A stretch of 64,000 bases of DNA from the NCBI RefSeq assembly GCF_009650765.1, contig NZ_CP045740.1:7974001-8038000 (forward strand), given 5' to 3'. The DNA comes from Streptomyces sp. SUK 48 (GTDB lineage: Bacteria; Actinomycetota; Actinomycetes; Streptomycetales; Streptomycetaceae). The translations under genes were made by a program, and so were the position numbers. Shown piece after piece: positions 45,855 to 55,447 of this stretch (its first letter is position 1; every line of letters starts with the position of its first letter). Below the pieces are notes generated by a model that worked only from the letters and a program-made list of their open reading frames with translations, was not told where the DNA came from and searched no databases.

Positions 45855-46640
45855 TCAGAAGTGGGTGCCGCCGTCCACACGGACCTCGGTGCCGGTGATG
45901 AACCTGCCGTCCTCGGAACCGAGCATCGCGACCACCGAGGCCACCGTCTCCGGTCCCGCGAAGCCCTGGCCGAGCGCGGGGGAGAGCTTCGCGAACAGGC
46001 CCATGTCGGCGTCCTCGGGCAGCCCCGGGCCCATGCTCTGCCCGCTGGCACCGCTGCCGTCGGTCATGCCGGAGGAGATGGAGCCGGGCTGCACGGCGGT
46101 GAAGCGGATGCCCTGCCTGGCGTACTCGCTCGCGAGCGCGTGCGTCATGGACTGGATGCCGCCCTTGCTCGCCGCGTACGCCGCCATGTAGGGGTGGGCG
46201 AACGCCGCCGAGGTCGAGCTGAAGTTGACGACCGCCGCGTCCCGGCCCTCGAGCAGCGCCGGAATGGACTCGCGGATCACCAGGAAGGTGCCGACGAGAT
46301 TGACCTGGACGACGCGGGTGAAGGCGTCGAGGCTCGTCTCGTGGGTGTGCGAGGAGCGCAGGATGCCGGCCGCGTTGACCAGCACGTCCAGGCCGCCGAG
46401 GGTGGCGGTCGCGGCGGCGACACCGTCGCGGACCGACGACTCGTCGGCGATGTCGACGACGCGGGTGGACAGCCGCTCGGCGTCGGCGCCGGCCTTCCCG
46501 ACGGTGTCCCGCAGGCCCTGCTCGCTGATGTCCGCGGCCACGACCGTGCCGCCCTCGGCGAGGATGCGCAGCGCGGTGGCCTGGCCGATGCCCGAGCCGC
46601 CGCCCGTGATCAGTGCGCGACGGCCTTCATAGCGGTTCAT
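45855..46640 (-). CDS. Short-chain dehydrogenase/reductase
   Basis: A 261-residue classical SDR: ALITGGGSGIGQATALRILA (TGGGSGIG), the acidic residue in VVAADISEQG suggesting NAD(H), NAAG in LVNAAGILRS, a catalytic Ser in NFSSTSAAF, and YAASKGG. It is paralogous to the SDR at 44955. It is divergent from the TetR gene at 46804, with inverted repeats between, so it is probably TetR-controlled, and the downstream SDR may be part of the same transcript. Confidence 0.93.
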   Translation of the reverse strand: MNRYEGRRALITGGGSGIGQATALRILAEGGTVVAADISEQGLRDTVGKAGADAERLSTRVVDIADESSVRDGVAAATATLGGLDVLVNAAGILRSSHTHETSLDAFTRVVQVNLVGTFLVIRESIPALLEGRDAAVVNFSSTSAAFAHPYMAAYAASKGGIQSMTHALASEYARQGIRFTAVQPGSISSGMTDGSGASGQSMGPGLPEDADMGLFAKLSPALGQGFAGPETVASVVAMLGSEDGRFITGTEVRVDGGTHF

Positions 46641-46740
46641 GTCTTCTTCTCCAACCCGGCCGGTCGGTGTCCGGCGCGGCCCTGTGGCGCCGGCCCTCTT
46701 GCCGCGCCGGCGCTGTCGATGCGTTCACGTTACGCCTGGG

Positions 46741-46772
46741 TGGCACGTTTTGCCATCTCGTCACGGCATGCC
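46741..46772. promoter_or_regulatory. Candidate TetR operator between SDR and TetR genes
   Basis: An inverted repeat TGGCA-CGTTT-TGCCA (46741-46755) is followed by the palindrome GGCATGCC (46765-46772). Together they form an extended imperfect dyad with outer CGTTT/AAACG. It lies 32 bp upstream of the TetR start. Confidence 0.45.
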
Positions 46773-46803
46773 AAACGTCGAGCGCGGGGCGTAGGCTTCC
46801 GAG

Positions 46804-47436
46804 GTGAGCAGCAACCCGTCCACCTCCCTGACCGAGCGCCGCAAGGCCGCCACCCAGCTCGACATCGCGCACGCGGCGGCGGAGCTCTTCGCCATCGACG
46901 GCCCCCATGGAACGACCGCGGAGGACATCGCCCGGCGGGCGGGTGTCGCGCTGCGGACCTTCTACCGGTACTTCCGCTCCAAGCAGGACGCGGTGACTCC
47001 GCTGCTCGCCGCGGGTGCCGACCGCTGGCGGGCGCTGCTGGAGGCGACGGAGCCCGGCACGGCGCTGCCCCGGGCGCTGGAGGCCGCGGTCGAGCAGGCG
47101 CTGTCCGTGCCGGACGAGGAGTCCGTCCAGGCACTGTTGCGTACGCGCGGGCTGCTGCGGGCGGCGGTGGACGACCCCGCGCTGCGGGCGGTCTGGTACC
47201 GGGTGAACCAGGAGTCGGAGGAGCGCCTGGTCCCGGTCATCGCCCGGCTCGCGGGCCGGCCCGCCGGGCAGCTGGAGGTGCGGCTCGCGGCGGCGGCCGC
47301 CACCGACGCCATCCGGATCGCGCTGGAGACGTGGGCCGACACGGAGGCCGGCGCCGAGGGTCCGGGCTCACCCGCCGAGCTGGCGACGCGCTGCCTGCGC
47401 CAACTCGTCGGCGGAATGCCCCCGTTGGGGGAGTGA
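46804..47436 (+). CDS. TetR/AcrR family regulator
   Basis: A protein of 210 residues from a GTG start. The HTH (about 12-58) contains ATQLDIAHAAAELFAIDGPH and RRAGVALRTFYRYFRSKQDA, followed by a helical ligand domain (about 70-200). It is divergent from the SDR pair and is their likely repressor. It converges with the NTF2-like gene, with nine bp between stops and no room for a terminator. Confidence 0.92.
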   Translation: MSSNPSTSLTERRKAATQLDIAHAAAELFAIDGPHGTTAEDIARRAGVALRTFYRYFRSKQDAVTPLLAAGADRWRALLEATEPGTALPRALEAAVEQALSVPDEESVQALLRTRGLLRAAVDDPALRAVWYRVNQESEERLVPVIARLAGRPAGQLEVRLAAAAATDAIRIALETWADTEAGAEGPGSPAELATRCLRQLVGGMPPLGE

Positions 47437-47445
47437 GGCGGCTCG

Positions 47446-47832
47446 TCAGACGAAGAAGGCGTTCATGCCGGGAACGTCGGACAGGTAGGTCTCGATGCCT
47501 GTGATCCTGCCGTCGCGCAGGCGGCAGACGGTGGTCAGGTACTCGTCGAGGATCGCGTCCGGGCGCCGGGCGGTGTTGTGCAGCGACAGCGCCATGTTCT
47601 CGCGGCTGACCAGGATGTGCAGCAGCTCGAAGGACAGTCCGTAGGACGCGATCTTCCGGGCGCGCTCGACCACGGCGTCCGCGCCGACGACGGTGCCGCT
47701 GACGGTGTTGTCGCCCGGCAGGGTCCAGGTGGCGTCGTCGTGGAGCATGAGCCGGATGGCCGGCCAGTCGCCGGAGGTGAGCGCGGCGTGGAAGTGCCGG
47801 CCGAGGTCGTGGGCGGTGGTGGTCGTGGTCAT
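47446..47832 (-). CDS. NTF2-like (SnoaL-type) small protein
   Basis: A 128-residue cone-shaped alpha+beta fold: LGRHFHAALTSGDWPAIRLM, LHDDATWTLPGDNTVSGTV, then VCRLRDGRITGIETYLSDVP. SnoaL-like proteins are isomerases, hydroxylases or ligand binders; specific catalytic residues cannot be assigned. It is divergent from the TetR gene at 47960, whose operators overlap its promoter, so it is probably that regulator's target. Confidence 0.88.
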   Translation of the reverse strand: MTTTTTAHDLGRHFHAALTSGDWPAIRLMLHDDATWTLPGDNTVSGTVVGADAVVERARKIASYGLSFELLHILVSRENMALSLHNTARRPDAILDEYLTTVCRLRDGRITGIETYLSDVPGMNAFFV

Positions 47833-47878
47833 GGCGGTCCCCTTCGGGGTGCGAGCGACGGTGCGAGTGACGGCACGG

Positions 47879-47951
47879 CTAAAGCAGATCGCTTTGCTTT
47901 AGGGAGGCTAACGCCCCCCGTCCGCTAAAAGCAATCCGATCTGCGTTAGCC
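47879..47951. promoter_or_regulatory. Nested inverted repeats in divergent NTF2/TetR promoter region
   Basis: CTAAAGCA-N8-TGCTTTAG (47879-47902) is one dyad. A wider dyad has 9-bp arms, GGCTAACGC near 47906-47914 and GCGTTAGCC at 47943-47951. A further pair GCTAA/TTAGC spans 47924-47950. All share a CTAA/TTAG half-site, consistent with two or more TetR dimers covering both promoters. Confidence 0.55.
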
Positions 47952-47959
47952 TGGGGAGT

Positions 47960-48550
47960 GTGAATGCCGAACCCCTCGCCAAGCGCCCCGGCGGCCGCAG
48001 CGCCCGCGTCCAGGCGGCCGTCCACCAGGCACTCACCGACCTGGCCGGTGAGTGCGACGTGACCCAGCTGACGATTCCCGCGGTGGCCGAGCGCGCCGGG
48101 GTCAACCCCACCACCATCTACCGGCGCTGGGGCACGTTGCAGGCCCTGCTCGCCGAGGTCGCGGCCCTGCGGGGGGCCGACGCCCCGCCGTCCTCCAGCG
48201 GCGACCTCCGCACGGACCTGGAGGCGTACGCGGTCCGGACACTGGCCGATCTGACCCGGCCCGGCGGTATCGCGTTCTTCCAGGCGGAGGTCTCACCCGA
48301 CATCGACGAGCGCCGCAGCGGCCTGCGGGAATGCCTGCGACGCGCCACGGTGGGCCTGGACATGGTCCTAGCGGCCTCCCGCGAGCGGGGCGAGACGCCG
48401 CCGCCGACGGAGCGGCTGCTCGACCGGATCGTCGCCCCGCTCTACTTCCGCGTCGTCTTCTCCGTGCCGGACACCGACGAGACCTACGCCCGCGCCCTGG
48501 TGGCCGACCTGTTCAGCGGGACCTGGCACACGCCCGTCGAACTCCGCTGA
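47960..48550 (+). CDS. TetR/AcrR family regulator
   Basis: A protein of 196 residues from GTG (GGGGAG immediately upstream). The HTH includes VQAAVHQALTDLAGECDVTQ and VAERAGVNPTTIYRRWGTLQ, and the C-terminal half is a TetR_C_16-like helical domain. It is divergent from the NTF2-like gene, with nested dyads between. The effector is unknown. Confidence 0.92.
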   Translation: MNAEPLAKRPGGRSARVQAAVHQALTDLAGECDVTQLTIPAVAERAGVNPTTIYRRWGTLQALLAEVAALRGADAPPSSSGDLRTDLEAYAVRTLADLTRPGGIAFFQAEVSPDIDERRSGLRECLRRATVGLDMVLAASRERGETPPPTERLLDRIVAPLYFRVVFSVPDTDETYARALVADLFSGTWHTPVELR

Positions 48551-48709
48551 GAATCGCGGTACTTCGCCGGGACGGGTCACCGGCAGGCCGCCATGTTCCG
48601 GCGGAACCCGCGCACCGGCGGCCCATCCTCGAACCTGCCGTCCGGCGGGAGCGAAGGGCGCCGGGAGGCGGTGGAGCGGCGCGCCCACGGCACGCCGCCC
48701 CGGCACCGT

Positions 48710-49192
48710 TCAGCGGCTGGTGAGCAGGAGCCGGCTCGACCCGTCGGGCAGCCCGGCGATGCCGACCTGGTCCCCCGCGAAGGTTCCGGCGCCCCGGAGC
48801 CCGCCGACCGCCCGGAAGGGCGTCCACTCCCCGTCCCGGCCCCGGACGGCGTGGTACACGTTCCCGTCCAGTCCGACGGCGACCAGCTGACCGTCCCCGT
48901 CGGGCATGCCGGCGACGGCGACCGCCGAGGCCCCCATCGGACCGCCCGCCGGCCCGGACGGACTGTCCCAGCCCGACCAACCGCCGTCCGCCCGCCGCAC
49001 GGTGTGCCATACGTGCCCGTCGAGGCCGATGGCGGCGATCTGGCTGTCACCGTCCGGCAGGGCGGCGATGGACAGGGCAGGCCCGGCGAAGTCCGGCGCG
49101 CCGACCCCGGGGACCAGCGACCAGCCGCTCCAGCCGCCGCCGGCGGCACGGGTGTCCACCCGCATCCGGCCGTCCGCGCCGTAGACCAGCAC
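48710..49192 (-). pseudogene. Detached C-terminal beta-propeller part of the PLC-like protein
   Basis: Continues the frame of the gene at 49193-50923 after a TAG stop. It encodes about 160 residues of the same propeller repeat: GWSGWSLVPGVGAP, ALPDGDSQIAAIGLDGHVWH, GMPDGDGQLVAVGLDGNVYH and GLPDGSSRLLLTSR at the true end. The TAG stands where the repeats have glutamine (GDSQ or GDGQ), so a CAG to TAG change explains it. It is unlikely to be translated alone, although GTG and CTG codons follow the stop. Confidence 0.8.
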
Positions 49193-50923
49193 CTACGAGG
49201 AGCCGTTCGGCATACCGGCGATCGCGACCCTGGTGGCCTTCCCCCGGCCCGAGTCGTCGCCCGCCATGGCCGCCCAGCCCTGCCAGGAACCGTCGGCGTG
49301 ACGGATGTTGTGGTAGGTGTATCCGTCCGTGCCGATCGCCGTGATCTGGGAGTCGCCGTTCGGCATGCCCGTGATCGCGACGTCCTTGGCCGCGAACCCG
49401 GTCTTCTTGTTGTCCGCCGCCGTCAGGGCGCGCCAGCCCTGCCAACCACCGTCCGCTCCGCGTACGTTGTGCCAGACATTGCCGTCGAGCCCGATGCCCA
49501 GAACCTGGACGCTGCCGTCGGGCAGCGCGGCGACGGCCTCCCGGCTCCCCGCGAACCGGAACGCGTCGCCCGCGCCCGCCAGGGGGCTCGGCGCGGTCCA
49601 CGTACCGTCCGCCGCGCGGGCCGTGTCGTAGAACGTGTGCGAGGTGACCGGCTGCGGGAGGTTCTTGGAGATGATCTCCCGCTCCAGGTCGCCGGACCCC
49701 ACCCCGTTGCGGTTCTGGTTCACATCGTCGTGCATGACGATGTTCATGTTGTCCGTGACGTTGGTGCTGTTCCAGGAGGTCCGGAGCTTGGCGAGCAGCT
49801 GCCGGTTCAGCTCGTCCTCCAGACTGAGCAGGAAGTTGTCCGCCTTCCAGGCGGAGGTGAGCTTGAGCGCCGCCAGGATCTGCGTGATCGCGGCGTCGGG
49901 TATGGAGTCGGTGGGGTCGATGATGCCCTGCTGCACGAAGAACTTGTCCGCCGCCGTGCCCGGTGCCCGTCCCAGTACCTCGTCACCCCGCTGGAGCACC
50001 GCGTCGAAGGTCTTCTGCGACAGCTTCGGGTCGAGGGCCGCCTTCAGGATGTCCTGCCACGCGGTGCTGGCCCCGACGTAACTGCCGCGGTAGTCCTGCA
50101 CGTCCGGCTGGTGCCAGGCCCAGGGGTACGCCGTGCTGTCCGTGTCGTCGACGATGACGACATGCCTGCCCGCCGCCATGAACTGGTCGTACGTCGACGT
50201 CGGGCGCAACGAGTCGTCGGCGATGGCCGGATGGCCCGCGCCGCCGCCCACCAGATCGCCCAGCTCGGTGATGGCCTCGCGCCGGTCCTGCTGGAGGGTG
50301 GCCGCGGGACCGGTGGCCGTCACCCGCAGGATCACGATCTCCCTGGGATGCGCGGTGATCCAGTCGGCGATCTCCCGCGCCTGGCCCGGGATCACCCCGC
50401 CCTTGCCGTCCGGGGCGTCGAAGAAGAGCCGCCCCAGCGGTCCGCCGTGATAGCTGAACCACTTCCCGTCCTGTTTGCACAGGCGCAGGTCGAGATAGCG
50501 CGAGCCGCCGTCCAGCTGCTGGACCAGGGAACCGCTCTGGGTGCGTGACATGCTCGCCGCCAGCGCCGGCCACGTGCGGGCGGTGCCGACCGTGTCGCCG
50601 GCGTCGCACATGCCGCTGTCCTTCGTGATGCCGGCGGTGCCCGCGTCATGACTGCCGGGGATCACGACCTGGTTCATCGGACGATCGCCGATCGTGCCGC
50701 GCAGCTGGTCCATCCATGAACCCAGCGCGATGTCCGCGGGCGCCGGAGCGGCCGGGCCAAAGACCGCTTCGACGGCCGGCGCGGCCCCGGTCCCCGCCGT
50801 ACCGGCGGCCGCCCTCGCCGTCGCCGTGCTCGCCACCGCCGGCACCGCTGTCACGGCCCCCGCCGCCAACACCAGCGTGGTGACGGTCAGTCTTCGCCTC
50901 ACTGCCCTGCCGCGCGTGCCCAT
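49193..50923 (-). CDS. Secreted PI-PLC-like protein with beta-propeller repeats, truncated by amber codon
   Basis: A protein of 576 residues from an ATG with GAAGGG upstream. A signal peptide (RRRLTVTTLVLAAGAVTAVP, processing near ATA) precedes a phosphatidylinositol-specific phospholipase C X-like domain: PMNQVVIPGSHDAGT with the first catalytic histidine, QLDGGSRYLDLRLCKQDGKW, FSYHGG with the second histidine, and REIVILRVTATG. Two propeller repeats (near 460-576) follow: FAGSREAVAALPDGSVQVLG and ITGMPNGDSQITAIG. Translation stops at TAG (49193-49195); the remaining repeats lie in the same frame downstream. The domain order suggests a surface-targeted lipase with a carbohydrate-binding propeller. 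Truncation may prevent folding. Confidence 0.85.
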   Translation of the reverse strand: MGTRGRAVRRRLTVTTLVLAAGAVTAVPAVASTATARAAAGTAGTGAAPAVEAVFGPAAPAPADIALGSWMDQLRGTIGDRPMNQVVIPGSHDAGTAGITKDSGMCDAGDTVGTARTWPALAASMSRTQSGSLVQQLDGGSRYLDLRLCKQDGKWFSYHGGPLGRLFFDAPDGKGGVIPGQAREIADWITAHPREIVILRVTATGPAATLQQDRREAITELGDLVGGGAGHPAIADDSLRPTSTYDQFMAAGRHVVIVDDTDSTAYPWAWHQPDVQDYRGSYVGASTAWQDILKAALDPKLSQKTFDAVLQRGDEVLGRAPGTAADKFFVQQGIIDPTDSIPDAAITQILAALKLTSAWKADNFLLSLEDELNRQLLAKLRTSWNSTNVTDNMNIVMHDDVNQNRNGVGSGDLEREIISKNLPQPVTSHTFYDTARAADGTWTAPSPLAGAGDAFRFAGSREAVAALPDGSVQVLGIGLDGNVWHNVRGADGGWQGWRALTAADNKKTGFAAKDVAITGMPNGDSQITAIGTDGYTYHNIRHADGSWQGWAAMAGDDSGRGKATRVAIAGMPNGSS

Positions 50924-51675
50924 GCGCATGTCCCTTCGGTCTCGGATGTGCGGCACCGTTCTACGGGGATCTCGCGCTCGTCTCACCCCTGCGGATGGCG
51001 AGCCGCGGCGCGTCTTGTGACGACGGCGGGGAGCTGATAGAAGCGCCCGGCCACCCGGTCCCGGCCGCTTCGGGCGGGCGGTGACGGGCGGGTCACGCCG
51101 ATCCGGTGGGCGAAGCCCCGGGCGCGGGCCACGATTCACCGCCCGAACTGCTCAGCAGGAGTGAGCACTTCGCTCCGTACGACCCGGGAAGGGCGTCCGG
51201 CGCGGCCGAGCGCAGGAGTGATCGCGGGGTGTGAGCGATTGGCCCGGACGGCTCCCGCACGGCACCGCGATGTACCTAGGCTGCCGAGGACGCGGGAGGA
51301 ACCACCTGCCGCACGGCCGGGAAGCGGAGCCGCACCGGCCGCGGCGCGGGCCGGGGTGTCCACGCGGATCAGCCGACGCCCCTCGAACCCTAGGAACTTT
51401 CCCTGATCCGCTCGCCACCCGCTTCGGAGAAGCTGACGGTCGGCGACGGGACACCGGTGGACGCCGTCATCGACAGCACCGCTCCGCGACCGGGACACGA
51501 AGCCATGCGCACGGGGCGGATCATGAGTGGAGTTTCGAAGTTTGCATTCCTTGACACATGCGACGGCCGCGTCGGGAAGGCCGCCGTATGCACGGACCGA
51601 TGAGACGCGCGCGGCGGGGGAGCGGTGCCGCCGCGCGGACCTCCACCTGGCCCGCACCGCGGGACGGAGACGCGG
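50924..51675. other. Long intergenic region, no gene supported
   Basis: About 750 bp between the divergent PLC-like and DeoR genes. Open frames are GC-driven. A perfect TTGACA (51551-51556) lies 120 bp before the DeoR start, without a convincing -10. Two CCTAGG/CCTAGGA motifs (51275, 51389) contain the rare CTAG tetranucleotide. Confidence 0.5.
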
Positions 51676-52488
51676 ATGAACGAGGGGACGCGCGACACCC
51701 GCATCTCGACCGTCCTGACCCTCTTGTCGCAGCGCGGAGAGCTCCCGGTCCGTCTGCTGCCCTCGGTTCTGGGCGTCTCCGGGCCCACCGTGCGCCGGGA
51801 CCTCGCCGTCATGGAGGAGAGGGGGCTGATCCGGCGGTCGTACGGGAGGATCGCCGCCGCCCGGCGCAGCGCCGAACTGCCGGTGAGCCTGCGGCGGTCG
51901 CAGAACACCGAGGCGAAGCGCCGGATCGGCGCGCTCGCCTCCTCCCTCATCCCGAGCCGCCCGCTCACCCTGGCGCTCAGCGGAGGCAGCACGGCGGGCT
52001 TCGTGGCGAGGAGCCTGGCCGGCAGGTCGGACCTGACGGTGGTCACCAACGGGCTCGACACCGCCACCATCCTGACGGAGCGTCAGGCAGCCAGGGTGGT
52101 GGTCACCGGCGGCACGGCACGGCCGTTGTCCAACGACCTGGTCGGCAGACCGGCCGAGCGGACACTGCGTTCCTACCGCTTCGACTACGCGATCGTGGGG
52201 GCCGACGGCATCAGCCCGGCGGCTGGGTTCACCCAGTACAGCTGCGACGGAGCGGAGATCGACCGGGTCATGCTGGAGCAGGCGACGCGGCGGATCGTCG
52301 TGGCCGACAGCTCGAAACTGGGGCAGGTGCACCAGGCCAAGATCGCCGGCATCGACGCGGTCCACACCGTGGTCACGGACTCGCACGCGAACACGGACAT
52401 GGTCGCCAGACTGCGCGGGACCGGCCTGAACATGGTGCTCGTGGTCATCCCCCCGTCCGTACGGCCCCACCGCCGCCGGCCCTCCTGA
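51676..52488 (+). CDS. DeoR family regulator
   Basis: A protein of 270 residues. The N-terminal winged helix-turn-helix is TRISTVLTLLSQRGELPVRL, VLGVSGPTVRRDLAVMEERG. The DeoR C-terminal sugar-phosphate sensor domain contains LALSGGSTAGFVARSLAG, VVTNGLDTATIL, GADGIS and the late VVADSSKLGQV. Such regulators respond to phosphorylated sugars or nucleosides. The neighbouring genes do not include a sugar kinase, so the target is unknown. The ATG has GGAGACGCGG upstream. It converges with the LAL gene. Confidence 0.92.
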   Translation: MNEGTRDTRISTVLTLLSQRGELPVRLLPSVLGVSGPTVRRDLAVMEERGLIRRSYGRIAAARRSAELPVSLRRSQNTEAKRRIGALASSLIPSRPLTLALSGGSTAGFVARSLAGRSDLTVVTNGLDTATILTERQAARVVVTGGTARPLSNDLVGRPAERTLRSYRFDYAIVGADGISPAAGFTQYSCDGAEIDRVMLEQATRRIVVADSSKLGQVHQAKIAGIDAVHTVVTDSHANTDMVARLRGTGLNMVLVVIPPSVRPHRRRPS

Positions 52489-52525
52489 CACGCGGGGCCG
52501 CCCCGGCCCGGGGCGTGCTTCCGGC

Positions 52526-55447
52526 TCACCGGCGACCGTCCGCGCCGCCCGCCTCCTGGACCCGCCGGCGCAGTTCGCCACGGCTGCGCAGGCCCAGCTT
52601 CACGAACACGCCGCGCAGGTGGTACTCGATCGTCTTCACGCTGAGCGTCAGCTCGTCGGCGATCTCCCGGTTGGTGCAGCCGAGCCCCACCAGGCGGGCC
52701 ACCTCGCGCTCGCGTCCGGTGAGCAGTCGGTCCAGAGCCGATGTGTCCGGGCGTTCGGGCACGCGGGCCCGGCGCTCGGCCCGGCACTCCTCCAGGAACG
52801 GCCGCGCGCCCAGCCGGGTGAACACGTCTTCGGCGCTGTCGAAGTACGCGCGCGCCGCTCCCGCCGCGCCGAGTGCCGCCGACACCCGCCCGCGGGAGAT
52901 CTCCAGCAGCCCGCGCACCAGCGGGATGTCCCGGCCGGGCCCGAGCAGTCCGACCGCCTCGGTGTACCGGCCGAGCGCGGCCTCGTGCGCGCCCGCCGCC
53001 TCCGCCGTACGACCCCGCAGCCAGGCGTCGGCGACCCGCAGGTGCCAGTTGGCCGCGGCGCCCGTGGCCGTCAGCTCCGCCACGGCCGCCCGCGCGAGAT
53101 CGGCCAGACCGCACTCGACGAGCGACTCGGCGAAAAAGGGCAGCCAGCTCGTGGAGACGATCCGCACACGCTCGGAGTGCGCGGAACGCTCGGCCAGCAT
53201 CTGGAGGGCGTCCACCACCCCGCGGTGGTCGCCCCGCGCCCGCGCCCCCATCGCCCGGGCCATGGCCGTGTGGTACTGCGGCCCCCCGAAGTCCAGCGGC
53301 TGGGCCAGTCCTCGGGCCCGGCGCAGACCCGCCTCGGCCGCTCCGGCGTCGCCCCGGAACGCGTCGAGGACCGAGCGCAGGGACCACAGGGCGGGCGGGT
53401 CGAAACAGCGCCCCTGCTCGTCGTCGAGCGCCGTCTCCACTTCCCGTACCGCCCGGTTCCAGTCGCCGCCCAGCAGATGACACATGGCGAGGTGGACCGA
53501 GGCGCTCGTCCCGAGGAGCCGTGCGGCGCCGGGGCGGCGGCGGGCCGTCACCATGGTCAGATCGGTCGTCCCGGACGAGAGTTGCGCGTCCGCGAGCCGG
53601 AGTATGCCCCGGACGGTCAGGGCCGGGAGGTCCTCCTCACCGATCCGGTCCGCGTCCTCGGGCAGGCCGGCCAGGAGATCCAGACCGGCCCGGGGGCCGT
53701 CCCGCAGCGCCGTACCGTAGGCGGCCAGAGCCCGTGCCGCCTGCCGGACACCCGGGGGTACGACGACGCAGGGACCCTGCGCGCAGACCTCCAGGAGGCC
53801 ACCGGACGGCGGGCCGGCGTCGGCGGCTTCATCCGGCGCGGGCCGGTCCATGGCCGGACCGGTTCCCCGGTGGCGTCCGGCGGGACCGTACGGGCATGCC
53901 TCGCCCTCCGGGGGAGCCGGGCTGAGGGCCTGGTCGGCGTGGAGCCGGGTGGCTTCCCCCTGGCCCAGGATGGCGTGCACCAGGGCCAGTTCGGTGCGCA
54001 CGACCGCCCGTTGGCCGGGATGAGCCCCCCGCAGGGACTGCCCCGCCTGGTCCAGCAGCCGCCGTGCCGAGGTGAGACGGCCGGCGGCGAACTCGGTCAG
54101 GCCCAGCGCCTCGTCCCGCCACGGGCACGGCCGGCGGGCGGCCACCGCCTCCCCGTGCCGGGTCAGCTCCCCGTCGGCGCCGGCCCAGAAGAGGAGCCGC
54201 ACCGCGCCGTAGAACAGATGGTCGGTCCGGTGGTCGTCGGCGTGCGAGAGGGACGCCGCCGACAGCAGCGTCCGTGCCGCGTGCAGGAGCCCGCCCTCGG
54301 CGAGTTCGTGGGCCGCGGTCTCCAGGAGGTCGGCGGACAGGCGGAGGTCGACGGTCTCGGCGGCCGCCACCTTGTGCGCCAGACCCCGCCGCTCGTCGAC
54401 CGCGCCGGCCGCGGCGACGTGCAGCGCGCGCCGCCGCGCGGCCGGCAGCGTGTCGTACAGCGCGTCGCGGAACACGCCGTGCCGGATCGCGACGGTGGGC
54501 ACGTGGACATCCGTCCGCGTGATGAACTCCTCGTGGACCAGCGGGTCCAGCGCCGAGGCGCAGTCGGGGGCGCCCAGGACGGTACTCAGGGTCGGCACGG
54601 TCGCGGAACCGCCGAGCACGGCCAGCGCCTCCAGGGCCGCCACACCTTCGGCGGGCACGCCCTTCAGCTGACGCCGTACCACGGAGGCGGGCAGAGCGGG
54701 CCAGGGCGGGCCGCCGGGCCGCGCGGTGGTGTGGCCGTCGAGCAGGCTCCTGAGATACAGCGGGTGGCCGCCGGACCGCAGCACCAGGCGCCGGGTGAGC
54801 ACGTCGTCGGCGAGATCGCCGAGCGCGGTGGCCACCAGGGCCCCCGCCTCCGCTTCCCCCAGTCCGGCCAGGTCGACGTGGGTCAGCGGGGCCACCGTGT
54901 GCAGGGCCCGCAGGACCTCCTCGTCCCAGCCGCGCGTGTGCCGCGCGGCCAGCACGAGGCACAGGGGACCGCCCTCGCGCGCGGCCTCGAACAACACCTT
55001 CAGCGAAGCGCCGTCGGCCCATTGGGCGTCGTCCACGAACAGGGCCCAGGGGGCCGCCGCCGGCATGTCAAGGAACTCCCGCAGCGCACGCGGCCCCGGG
55101 GCGGCGGCGGGCTTCTTCCGCGCCGGTGCGCTCGGCTCTCCGGCCGGGGAGCGGCCCGGCACCCGCACCGCGGCCTGACGCAGCAGGCGGGACAGGCAGT
55201 CGCCGTCGGAAGGCGCCAAAGACGGTGTCGCCGCGCTCTCCAGCACGGAGAAGCCGCTCAGGCCGGCCAGGAACCGGCGCACGAGGGCCGTCTTTCCGAC
55301 GCCGGGCGGCCCCTGCACGAGCACGACCGTGGCCGTACCCGCGCGGGCGGAGTCGGCGGCGGCGCGCAGCGCCCGCGACTCGCTCAGGCGGCCGGTGAAC
55401 ATCCCCACCCTTTCCGCCGGGGCCGGGCGTCTGGGTATCCAGGCCAT
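52526..55447 (-). CDS. LAL-type (large ATP-binding LuxR) transcriptional regulator
   Basis: A protein of 973 residues. The N-terminal AAA-like ATPase has Walker A VQGPPGVGKTALVRRFLAG (near 44-62) and Walker B WALFVDDAQWADGAS (near 133-147). A long helical, TPR-like middle follows. The C-terminal GerE HTH is LTGREREVARLVGLGCTNRE, then IADELTLSVKTIEYHLRGVF, near 905-950. LALs activate antibiotic or sugar-use genes. It is divergent from the block of secreted proteins starting at 56076, which it might control, though 630 bp separate them. The start at 55447 has GGAG eight bases upstream. Confidence 0.92.
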   Translation of the reverse strand: MAWIPRRPAPAERVGMFTGRLSESRALRAAADSARAGTATVVLVQGPPGVGKTALVRRFLAGLSGFSVLESAATPSLAPSDGDCLSRLLRQAAVRVPGRSPAGEPSAPARKKPAAAPGPRALREFLDMPAAAPWALFVDDAQWADGASLKVLFEAAREGGPLCLVLAARHTRGWDEEVLRALHTVAPLTHVDLAGLGEAEAGALVATALGDLADDVLTRRLVLRSGGHPLYLRSLLDGHTTARPGGPPWPALPASVVRRQLKGVPAEGVAALEALAVLGGSATVPTLSTVLGAPDCASALDPLVHEEFITRTDVHVPTVAIRHGVFRDALYDTLPAARRRALHVAAAGAVDERRGLAHKVAAAETVDLRLSADLLETAAHELAEGGLLHAARTLLSAASLSHADDHRTDHLFYGAVRLLFWAGADGELTRHGEAVAARRPCPWRDEALGLTEFAAGRLTSARRLLDQAGQSLRGAHPGQRAVVRTELALVHAILGQGEATRLHADQALSPAPPEGEACPYGPAGRHRGTGPAMDRPAPDEAADAGPPSGGLLEVCAQGPCVVVPPGVRQAARALAAYGTALRDGPRAGLDLLAGLPEDADRIGEEDLPALTVRGILRLADAQLSSGTTDLTMVTARRRPGAARLLGTSASVHLAMCHLLGGDWNRAVREVETALDDEQGRCFDPPALWSLRSVLDAFRGDAGAAEAGLRRARGLAQPLDFGGPQYHTAMARAMGARARGDHRGVVDALQMLAERSAHSERVRIVSTSWLPFFAESLVECGLADLARAAVAELTATGAAANWHLRVADAWLRGRTAEAAGAHEAALGRYTEAVGLLGPGRDIPLVRGLLEISRGRVSAALGAAGAARAYFDSAEDVFTRLGARPFLEECRAERRARVPERPDTSALDRLLTGREREVARLVGLGCTNREIADELTLSVKTIEYHLRGVFVKLGLRSRGELRRRVQEAGGADGRR

